Assembly: GCA_002410125.1 (NCBI GenBank) | Contig: DHQH01000002.1 | Location: forward strand, 4,466-13,322 | Origin: Alphaproteobacteria bacterium UBA5343 | Lineage (GTDB): Bacteria > Pseudomonadota > Alphaproteobacteria > RF32 > UBA5343 | Length of the DNA: 8,857 nt | Direction of reading: 5' to 3' | In this document: piece after piece, positions 1 to 5,211 of the stretch | How the letters are laid out: every line of letters begins with the position of its first letter | How positions within the stretch are numbered: the first letter of the stretch is position 1 | Program-made: the position numbers and the translations under genes | The notes under the pieces: generated by a model | Seen by the model: the letters and a program-made list of their open reading frames with translations, nothing else | Told to the model about the DNA's origin: nothing | Database searches by the model: none

Positions 1-38
1 AAACGAGACGAGGAGGCACTGGAGCTATATTCTTTTAA
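1..38 (+). other. Possible 3' tail of an upstream gene (uncertain)
   Basis: Three plus-strand frames are open at the left edge and close at 36-38, 41-43 and 64-66. The frame ending at 36-38 reads TRRGGTGAIFF-stop and the frame ending at 64-66 begins KRDEEALELYSF. Neither is recognisable. The upstream gene may end here or before the window. No terminator hairpin is visible between here and pgpA. Confidence 0.15.
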
Positions 39-73
39 TATAATCCATATATTTTTTTGTTATTAATAATCTT

Positions 74-79
74 TATAAT
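74..79 (+). promoter_or_regulatory. Candidate -10 box for pgpA
   Basis: A perfect TATAAT lies 62 bases before the preferred pgpA start. No good -35 hexamer sits 16-18 bases upstream, where the sequence is T-rich. The call rests on the -10 match alone, which is weak evidence in AT-rich DNA. Confidence 0.3.
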
Positions 80-141
80 ATCGTTGATATTGGATTTTAT
101 TGTCCTATGATGAAAGAAAAATTAATTTAGGAGCATATTTA

Positions 142-657
142 ATGAAAAATTTCTCAGAAAAATTCCATTTAGTATTTGGTTCTTGGTTTTATTTAGGTGC
201 TATGCCTATTGCCTCTGGAACGTGGGGTTCACTTGGAGCTTTACCTTTTGCCTGGCTGATTTTATATTACACAAATTACTATTTTTTAGCTATTGCAGCA
301 GGAATCGTGTTTTTAATTGGCATTAGGTCTTCTAACGTTATTGCTGATAAACTTAAAAAGAAAGATCCTGGATTAATCGTTGTGGATGAAGTAGCTGGTC
401 AATGGATTACTTTGGTGGTTGCAAAACTTACAATACCAGCATTCTTATTAGGATTTTTCTTATTTAGATTCTTTGATATTCTAAAGCCATATCCTGCAAG
501 CTGGGCTGATAAAAAACTAAAAGGTGGCTTAGGAGTAATGCTTGATGATATCTTTGCTGGAATTTATGGAGCGATATGTTTATATTTAATACAAATATAT
601 TGGTACCCAGAAATTGAACAATGTTATAATTATTGCTTGAGTTTGAGTGGATTGTAA
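142..657 (+). CDS. pgpA: Phosphatidylglycerophosphatase A (PgpA)
   Basis: Membrane phosphatase that removes the phosphate from phosphatidylglycerophosphate to give phosphatidylglycerol, the last step of that branch of phospholipid synthesis at the inner membrane. The 171-residue product is normal length for the family. Visible family motifs are SGTWGSLGALP (25-35), DPG (75-77) followed by VVDEVAGQW (80-88) with the conserved acidic pair D82-E83, FRFFDILKPYP (108-118) and GGLGVMLDD (128-136). Hydrophobic membrane segments lie around 33-63, 92-112 and 137-153. The ATG at 142 is chosen because TAGGAG (128-133) sits 8 bases upstream. A TTG at 100 in the same frame would add 14 residues not typical of the family and has no ribosome binding site. 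The gene converges on lpd, and the two share a hairpin terminator. Assignment is firm. Confidence 0.94.
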   Translation: MKNFSEKFHLVFGSWFYLGAMPIASGTWGSLGALPFAWLILYYTNYYFLAIAAGIVFLIGIRSSNVIADKLKKKDPGLIVVDEVAGQWITLVVAKLTIPAFLLGFFLFRFFDILKPYPASWADKKLKGGLGVMLDDIFAGIYGAICLYLIQIYWYPEIEQCYNYCLSLSGL

Positions 658-663
658 AATAAA

Positions 664-684
664 AGGGGATTTAATAACTCCCCT
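664..684. terminator. Hairpin terminator shared by pgpA and lpd
   Basis: AGGGGA (664-669) pairs with TCCCCT (679-684) around a 9-base loop. T-rich sequence follows on the plus strand and TTTTA follows on the minus strand, so it can stop transcription both ways between the convergent genes. The right arm overlaps the last two bases of the lpd stop codon (683-685). Confidence 0.7.
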
Positions 685-2083
685 ATTTATTTATACTAAC
701 ATCGTTAGAATCTAAAATTGATTCGTAAATTGATTCCGATAAGGTTGGATGTGGAAAAATTGTGTTTAATAACTCATATTCCGTTGTCTCTAGCTCCATA
801 GCTATCGCAAAACTTGCAATTAATTCAGAAGCCTTTGTTCCAACGATATGAGTCCCCAATAACCCATTTGTTTTTGTATCAAATATTGTTTTGATAAACC
901 CTATATCTTCACCAATAGCTATAGCTTTACCATTAGCAGAAAATGGATGATTGCCAATTTTTATATCATAACCTAGTAATCTTGCTTGGTCTTCAGTTAA
1001 ACCAACAGATGCTGTTTCTGGATAAGTGAATACACAAGAAGAAATTCGTTCTTTATTTATGGGCTGTAAATCTTTAATATCTGCAATCTTTTCGATAGTT
1101 TTAATAGCTTCCATTCTAGCTTTATTAGAAACCCAAGGAGCAGAAGCTACATCACCTATTGCATAGATATTATCTTCATCAGTTTTACAAAATTTATCAG
1201 TTATAATGTGAGCTGATTTGGTTTTAACCTTAGTGTTTTCTAATCCTAAACCATCTAATCTACCCTCAACACCTACTGAAACTAATATATTATCAATAGT
1301 GATATCTTTTTCTTCCTCTAGGGTTTGGATTTTTACAGTCACATTATTTTTATTGGTTTTAATTTTTTCTATTTTGGTTGAAGTATAAATCTCCATACCT
1401 TCATTTTTAAAATATTGTTCCATATATTCCGAAACATCTGAATCTTCACAAGCTAGAATCCTGCCTTGTTGCTCAACTATATAAACTTTTGTACCAAAAC
1501 GATGATAGAAACTAGCTGTTTCTAATCCTATTGCTCCTGCTCCAATTACCATTAATGATTTCGGTATTTTAGTTGGATTGATAGCATTTTTAGATGTCCA
1601 GATTAATTTACCATCGGATTTCGCAGAAGGTAATTCTTTTGGTCTGGCTCCGGTGGCAATAATGATATATTTTGCTTTTAAAATGTCTTCAGATTTACTA
1701 GTTTTTAAACTAAGAGTATTTTTATCTATAAATGATGCAAAAGCATTGATTAAATTAACATTATTTTTTTCTAGTAGATTATTAATAATTTTACTATTTT
1801 TGTTAACTACATCTTTTGAATGATCTAATATTTTTTCTAAATCAAAGCTGCATTTACTAGTATCTAAACCAAATTTATCAGCAGTTTTTATCGCTTGATA
1901 TAAATCTGCAGATTTCAAAATAGCCTTTGTTGGAATACAACCACAATTAAGGCAGACCCCACCTAACATATCACTTTCGATGATGACTACAGAAAAACCT
2001 AATTGAGAAGCACGAATAGCCGCAGTATAACCTGCAGGACCTCCGCCAATGATTGCTATATCATAATCAAATTTAGTAGAAAT
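683..2083 (-). CDS. lpd: Dihydrolipoamide dehydrogenase (E3), ATT start
   Basis: FAD-dependent E3 subunit that reoxidises dihydrolipoyl groups of 2-oxoacid dehydrogenase complexes with NAD+. With the start at 2083 it has 466 residues, the usual length. Visible parts are the N-terminal FAD site GGGPAG (13-18), the redox disulfide C44/C49 in GGVCLNCGCIPTK (41-53), the NAD-binding GAGAIGLE, the second FAD motif IYAIGDV, and the C-terminal catalytic pair H445/E450 in HPTLSE. C47 is an extra cysteine where Trp or Val is usual. The first ATG (1969) would delete the FAD site. Between the preceding gene's stop and that ATG there is no ATG, GTG or TTG in frame. AAGGAG at 2091-2096 lies 7 bases before ATT at 2083, so ATT is the most likely initiator; ATC at 2086 is 4 bases away and less likely. 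It follows the E2-like gene at 21 bases and is probably cotranscribed with it. Confidence 0.92.
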   Translation of the reverse strand: MSTKFDYDIAIIGGGPAGYTAAIRASQLGFSVVIIESDMLGGVCLNCGCIPTKAILKSADLYQAIKTADKFGLDTSKCSFDLEKILDHSKDVVNKNSKIINNLLEKNNVNLINAFASFIDKNTLSLKTSKSEDILKAKYIIIATGARPKELPSAKSDGKLIWTSKNAINPTKIPKSLMVIGAGAIGLETASFYHRFGTKVYIVEQQGRILACEDSDVSEYMEQYFKNEGMEIYTSTKIEKIKTNKNNVTVKIQTLEEEKDITIDNILVSVGVEGRLDGLGLENTKVKTKSAHIITDKFCKTDEDNIYAIGDVASAPWVSNKARMEAIKTIEKIADIKDLQPINKERISSCVFTYPETASVGLTEDQARLLGYDIKIGNHPFSANGKAIAIGEDIGFIKTIFDTKTNGLLGTHIVGTKASELIASFAIAMELETTEYELLNTIFPHPTLSESIYESILDSNDVSINK

Positions 2084-2090
2084 GATTTCT

Positions 2091-2096
2091 CTCCTT
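2091..2096 (-). promoter_or_regulatory. Shine-Dalgarno site that decides the lpd start
   Basis: AAGGAG on the minus strand, 7 bases before ATT (2083-2081). It lies in the 21-base gap between the E2-like stop codon and lpd. It is the main evidence for initiation at a non-standard codon. Confidence 0.75.
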
Positions 2097-2104
2097 AAAA
2101 AAAA

Positions 2105-3007
2105 TTATAACATCATTACTAATGGATCTTCTAAGATGTCTTTGAATACTGATAAAAATTCAGCAGCCTTATTAGTATCTATGCATCTGTTATCAACTGA
2201 CAAAGTGCAAGTTACCATTTTCGACACAGCGATTGCTCCATTTTTAACAATAATTCTCGGCTCAATAATTCCAATACCAAGAGTTGCTGATTGGTGAGGT
2301 TTAATTGACGGTCTGAAGTTTTTAACCTTATATCCACCCAAATCAATAATAGAGAAATTGCCACCTTGATATTCTTCTTTTAGTAGTTTGTTTTCGCTTG
2401 CTTTTAGAGTTAGATATTTAATAGTTCTTGAAACATCTGGTAATCTTCTTTTATCTGCATTTTTAATAATTGGCGATGTTATTCCATTATCTGTATACAC
2501 ATCTAAAGAAATATCAACAGTATCAAAAGATCTAATTGATTTGTTATACATTAAAACATTTACCTCTGGTACTCTCCTTAAAGCGATTGAGGCTGCTTTT
2601 ACCATAAAATCAATATAAGATAGACGATAATTAAAACCCAAATTTTCTGCCTTTTGATTTAAGTCATTTTGAACTTTGTTTAACTCTTCCATCTCACACT
2701 CAATAGACATTGTCATATGAGGTATTTCTTGGTTTGCTTCAATAACTTTATCAATAGCTATTTTTCTAGTAGCAGAAATTTGAATATCTTGGAAATCTGG
2801 AACTAAAGGAAGTTTTTTATTATCACCCTCATCTTCCAATAAGCTATTTAGCTTGTTTTTCTCTTCAATTGCTTGTTCGACATCAGATTTTAGAATCTTA
2901 TTATTAGCGCCTGTACCTTTAATCTTTGCAATATCAAGTTCTGCTTCTTCTGCCATTTTTTTAGCAATTGGGCTTATGAAATGTTCATTAGAATTGTTTT
3001 CAACCAT
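2105..3007 (-). CDS. E2 acyltransferase-like protein without lipoyl domain or catalytic His
   Basis: Related to the E2 subunit (PdhC) of pyruvate dehydrogenase, 300 residues against roughly 400-550 for full E2. A peripheral-subunit-binding domain lies at 9-47 (FISPIAKKMAEEAEL, GTG at 31-33, ILKSDV). A short charged linker follows, then the acyltransferase fold from about 68 to 300, with EEYQGGNFSIIDLGG and SATLGIG matching the family. There is no lipoyl domain, and an in-frame stop about 60 bases upstream rules out a longer form. The active-site DHRxxDG reads DNRCIDT (272-278): N273 replaces the catalytic His and T278 the Gly. Acyl transfer is therefore not expected. The start ATG has AGGG 8-9 bases upstream. 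lpd follows in the same frame. The likely inferred role is binding E3 or E1, like eukaryotic E3-binding protein; a decaying pdhC is the alternative. Confidence 0.85.
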   Translation of the reverse strand: MVENNSNEHFISPIAKKMAEEAELDIAKIKGTGANNKILKSDVEQAIEEKNKLNSLLEDEGDNKKLPLVPDFQDIQISATRKIAIDKVIEANQEIPHMTMSIECEMEELNKVQNDLNQKAENLGFNYRLSYIDFMVKAASIALRRVPEVNVLMYNKSIRSFDTVDISLDVYTDNGITSPIIKNADKRRLPDVSRTIKYLTLKASENKLLKEEYQGGNFSIIDLGGYKVKNFRPSIKPHQSATLGIGIIEPRIIVKNGAIAVSKMVTCTLSVDNRCIDTNKAAEFLSVFKDILEDPLVMML

Positions 3008-3072
3008 TGAAATATCCCTACAAAAAGATTTATAACATTTTTGTAAAAATTAGCATTTAAACTGTTAAGATA

Positions 3073-3101
3073 TATTTAAGACAATTTATTGCCGCAGACA
3101 A
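3073..3101 (-). promoter_or_regulatory. Candidate promoter of the E2-like/lpd pair
   Basis: TTGTCT (3096-3101) and TAAATA (3073-3078) are separated by 17 bases, about 65 bases before the E2-like start. The match is moderate (-10 only 3 of 6). It overlaps a tandem near-palindrome, so a regulator could act here. Readthrough from ftsB is also possible because no terminator is visible in the gap. Confidence 0.35.
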
Positions 3102-3110
3102 CTTATTGTC
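3079..3110. repeat. Tandem near-palindromic 15-mers, possible operator
   Basis: AGACAATTTATTGCC (3079-3093) and AGACAACTTATTGTC (3096-3110) match at 13 of 15 positions with a 17-base period. The second contains the inverted repeat GACAA-CTTA-TTGTC. They lie between ftsB and the E2-like gene and overlap the candidate -35 box. They may be two operator half-sites or a short duplicated remnant. Confidence 0.4.
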
Positions 3111-3123
3111 GGAGGTAACTTGC

Positions 3124-3435
3124 TTAATTGTCAAAGATTACAAATTCATCTTCATCAATTACATTTAATATAACACGGCTTCGTTCCTCTAACATATCTC
3201 TATCAAGTGAATTTGATGAAAGAAGCTTTACTTTAGATTCTAGTTCGTTTTTTTCCTTAAGATATTGTGATGAGATTTGTTGAGATGCTTCTAATTTATC
3301 TTGAAGTTCTACCATTCTAATAAACCCCCTATCGCCAGTTACTGTGTGAAATGCGAAATAGACACTTAAAAATATTCCAATATAAAAAATGGAATTATTC
3401 TTTAATTTGAAAGACAAGTCCTGCCAGATGCTCAT
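3124..3435 (-). CDS. ftsB: FtsB/DivIC-family septum formation initiator
   Basis: Small bitopic division protein of 103 residues, normal for the family. In known systems FtsB forms a complex with FtsL and FtsQ and passes the activation signal to the septal peptidoglycan synthase. A short cytoplasmic N-terminus is followed by one membrane segment (about 15-32), then the alphaproteobacterial-looking TGDRGF (33-38), a predicted coiled coil rich in Glu, Lys, Leu and Gln (about 41-75), and LEERSRVILN near the C-terminus, which matches the conserved LEExAR pattern. GGGGAG lies 10 bases before the ATG. In many alphaproteobacteria this gene sits just before pdhA-pdhB-pdhC-lpd, so its position here supports descent of the downstream genes from that cluster. 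The family call is good; the exact FtsB label rests on context and length. Confidence 0.85.
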   Translation of the reverse strand: MSIWQDLSFKLKNNSIFYIGIFLSVYFAFHTVTGDRGFIRMVELQDKLEASQQISSQYLKEKNELESKVKLLSSNSLDRDMLEERSRVILNVIDEDEFVIFDN

Positions 3436-3463
3436 TTGATATATTCTCCCCAGAATATTTCGT

Positions 3464-3492
3464 TAATTATTTATTAATTTTCATCGAGTCAA
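3464..3492 (-). promoter_or_regulatory. Candidate ftsB promoter
   Basis: TTGACT (3487-3492, 5 of 6 to consensus) is followed after 17 bases by TAATTA (3464-3469, a weak -10), about 30 bases before the ftsB start. The rest of the ftsB-to-lipoprotein gap (3493-3587) shows nothing else I recognise. Confidence 0.35.
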
Positions 3493-3587
3493 ACAAGCCA
3501 ATTCTTGGTTTTTAGTAAAAACATTCTTTTTTACTTTAAATCTATTTAAATTTAAACAGTTTCCGGTTAAAATTTCTTTAATATCAA

Positions 3588-3621
3588 TAAAAAAAAAGGA
3601 GTGAAAAAATTCACCCCTTTT
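3588..3621 (-). terminator. Terminator of the first OmpA lipoprotein gene
   Basis: On the minus strand AAAAGGGGTGAA pairs with TTCACTCCTTTT (one G-U pair) around a TTTT loop, followed by a T run. The 12-bp stem occupies 3594-3605 and 3610-3621 and begins 26 bases after the stop codon of the gene ending at 3647. Confidence 0.9.
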
Positions 3622-3646
3622 ATAGTATATTGAATTTAAAAGTAAA

Positions 3647-4300
3647 TTACATTGGTCTTATTTGTAATTCAACCCTTCTATTTTGAGCACGACCTATAGC
3701 AGTAGAGTTACTTGCTATAGGTACATTCTCACCAAAACCTGTAACATTCATACGATTTGGCATAATACCTTGCCCCTGCAAATAACTTGCAACAGACATT
3801 GCTCTTTGTTGAGATAATTTAGCATTATAGTTATTATCCCCTGTACTATCAGTATGACCATTTACATCTATCATAGTTTTATTATATTTTTTTAAAATAA
3901 TAGCAACTGAACCCAATGTTCTATAGAAACTAGCATTCAAATCGGAGGAATCAGTATTAAAAGTGATATTTCCTGGCATAACTAATGTTATATTATTACC
4001 AGATTTTTGCACTTGCACACCTGTTGCTTGAAGCTCAGCCCTTAATTCCGCAGCTTGTCTATCCATATAAACACCAATACCTGAACCAAGAGCTGCACCA
4101 GAAGCTGCACCAATTAATGTAGACTCCGTATCTTGACCTGTTGCTTGACCAACAGCAGCACCAGCTAGAGCTCCCCATAAAGCTCCTTTACTAGTATTAT
4201 TATATTGCATTTCTCCAGTATATGGGTTTTGAGTTTGACAAGCTGATAGTGTAAAAATAAAAGCTGGCAATATTAAAAGATATTTTTTCATAATATTCAT
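3647..4300 (-). CDS. OmpA-family lipoprotein with glycine zipper (paralog 1)
   Basis: Predicted outer-membrane lipoprotein of 217 residues that tethers the envelope to peptidoglycan. A signal peptide ends in a lipobox, LSAC, with C21 as the lipidated residue. A glycine-zipper segment (about 39-76: GALWGALAGAAVGQATGQ, then TLIGAASGAALGSGIG) is followed by MDRQ and the OmpA C-terminal domain (about 110-215). That domain has ITFNTDSSDL, GHTDSTGDNNYN, LSQQRA and NRRVEL, including the Asp and Arg that in this family bind diaminopimelate. AAGGAG (4309-4314) is 8 bases before the ATG at 4300, so that start is preferred over the ATG three codons later. The gene stands alone, with its own promoter and terminator. 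It is closely similar to the next two lipoprotein genes. The domain call is firm; the exact cellular role is not known. Confidence 0.92.
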   Translation of the reverse strand: MNIMKKYLLILPAFIFTLSACQTQNPYTGEMQYNNTSKGALWGALAGAAVGQATGQDTESTLIGAASGAALGSGIGVYMDRQAAELRAELQATGVQVQKSGNNITLVMPGNITFNTDSSDLNASFYRTLGSVAIILKKYNKTMIDVNGHTDSTGDNNYNAKLSQQRAMSVASYLQGQGIMPNRMNVTGFGENVPIASNSTAIGRAQNRRVELQIRPM

Positions 4301-4336
4301 TATTTTTTCTCCTTAAAAGATGATGAGTATATTATT

Positions 4337-4364
4337 AAGATAATACGAATATTAAAAAAATCTA
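4337..4364 (-). promoter_or_regulatory. Promoter-like element of paralog 1
   Basis: TAGATT (4359-4364), a 16-base spacer and TATCTT (4337-4342) lie just after the neighbouring gene's terminator and about 37 bases before the start codon. The same arrangement, with similar spacer sequence, precedes the second paralog and, less closely, the third, which supports function more than the match to consensus does. Confidence 0.5.
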
Positions 4365-4365
4365 T

Positions 4366-4404
4366 AAAAAAAATAGCGAGAATAAAAAAAATCCTCGCCA
4401 TTTT
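4366..4404 (-). terminator. Terminator of the second OmpA lipoprotein gene
   Basis: On the minus strand AAAATGGCGAGGAT pairs with ATTCTCGCTATTTT (with G-U pairs) around a T7 loop, followed by a T run. It begins about 20 bases after the stop codon of the gene ending at 4424. The core GCGAGG...CTCG resembles the hairpins at 6401, 6854 and 8751. Confidence 0.85.
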
Positions 4405-4423
4405 AATTTATTTAATTAGATTA

Positions 4424-5059
4424 TTATTTTGTACTTAATCTAATTTCAACTCTTCTATTTTGAGCTCTACCCATTGCTGTATCATTTGTTGCAATTGGTT
4501 TCGCTTCGCCATATCCAGCTGTTGAAACTCTAGATCTATCAACACCATGTCTAACTAAAAAATCAGCAACAGATATAGCTCTTCTTTTTGATAAGTCTAA
4601 GTTATAAGCTACATCACCTGTAGCATCTGTATGACCAGAAACTTTTACTGATGTATTATCATAGTCATCAATTGTATCAGCAGCATCACTTAAGATTTTA
4701 TATACAGAAGGTTTGATTTCTGAAGAGTTAAAATCAAATGTTATATTAGCAGGCATATTTAAGACAATATCATCACCATCTTTTCTAACATCTAAACCAG
4801 AATTACCTAGATCATCTCTTAAATCATCACATTGTCTATCCATGTAATAACCAACTGTACCACCTAGTAGTGCACCAGAACCAGCACCAATTAATACAGA
4901 TTCTGTATCTTCATCACCAGCCTCTAAACCAACTAAAGCACCAGCAACAGCACCAATCACTGCACCTTCTGCTGTCCAGCAGCAAGAAGAATTATCATTA
5001 CTTGCACAACCAGATAAAAGTAGGGAAATTGCAAAAATTGATAATAAAGTTTTTTTCAT
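4424..5059 (-). CDS. OmpA-family lipoprotein with glycine zipper (paralog 2)
   Basis: Predicted outer-membrane lipoprotein of 211 residues. The signal peptide ends in LLSGC, with C18 as lipid anchor. A glycine-zipper region (about 31-71: GAVIGAVAGALVGLEAG, then VLIGAGSGALLGGTVG) leads through MDRQ to an OmpA domain with ITFDFNSSEIKP, GHTDATGDVAYN, LSKRRA and NRRVEI, which carries the peptidoglycan-binding Asp and Arg. It differs from its neighbours in being rich in Asp and in having extra cysteines (C26, C27 in SSCCW and another after MDRQ), which could form disulfides or bind metal. GGAG (5068-5071) is 8 bases before the ATG. It has its own promoter-like element and terminator. Most likely a duplication product that has diverged from paralogs 1 and 3. 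Confidence 0.92.
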   Translation of the reverse strand: MKKTLLSIFAISLLLSGCASNDNSSCCWTAEGAVIGAVAGALVGLEAGDEDTESVLIGAGSGALLGGTVGYYMDRQCDDLRDDLGNSGLDVRKDGDDIVLNMPANITFDFNSSEIKPSVYKILSDAADTIDDYDNTSVKVSGHTDATGDVAYNLDLSKRRAISVADFLVRHGVDRSRVSTAGYGEAKPIATNDTAMGRAQNRRVEIRLSTK

Positions 5060-5093
5060 AATATTGTCTCCGTTAAATTAATAAGATGTAATA

Positions 5094-5121
5094 AAGATAA
5101 CACTTATTATTAAAAAGTCTA
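5094..5121 (-). promoter_or_regulatory. Promoter-like element of paralog 2
   Basis: TAGACT (5116-5121), 16 bases, then TATCTT (5094-5099), about 35 bases before the start codon. It aligns with the element of paralog 1 through TAGA, the T run, AATA and TTATCTT. Confidence 0.5.
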
Positions 5122-5145
5122 GTATTAATTTATAAATAACTTAAC

Positions 5146-5187
5146 AAAAAAAAGAGCTTAGCTTTGAAATAAACTAAACTCTTTTTT
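5146..5187 (-). terminator. Terminator of the third OmpA lipoprotein gene
   Basis: On the minus strand AAAAAAGAGTTTAG pairs with CTAAGCTCTTTTTT (one mismatch) around a 12-base loop, followed by more T. It begins about 25 bases after the stop codon of the gene ending at 5212. Confidence 0.85.
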
Positions 5188-5211
5188 ATTTCATCAACAA
5201 ATAGTTATATA

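Noticed and set aside
100..141. TTG start that would lengthen PgpA by 14 residues
   Set aside because: No ribosome binding site before it, and the added residues are not part of the family, whereas ATG at 142 has TAGGAG at good spacing.
1578..1823. Plus-strand open frame inside lpd
   Set aside because: Antisense shadow of the well-conserved lpd gene; no ribosome binding site or family resemblance.
683..1969. lpd starting at the ATG at 1969
   Set aside because: This would remove the first FAD-binding strand and GGGPAG, which are clearly encoded in the same frame just upstream.
683..3007. E2-like protein and Lpd as a single fused protein
   Set aside because: A TAA separates them and a strong Shine-Dalgarno sequence follows it, so two proteins are more likely; readthrough is kept only as a test in the findings.
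2082..3035. Plus-strand open frames opposite the E2-like gene
   Set aside because: Antisense shadows with low-complexity hydrophobic translations; the minus strand carries clear family motifs.
4870..5061. Plus-strand His/Gln/Leu-rich open frame
   Set aside because: Antisense to the glycine-zipper and signal-peptide part of paralog 2; composition is an artefact of the repetitive codons.
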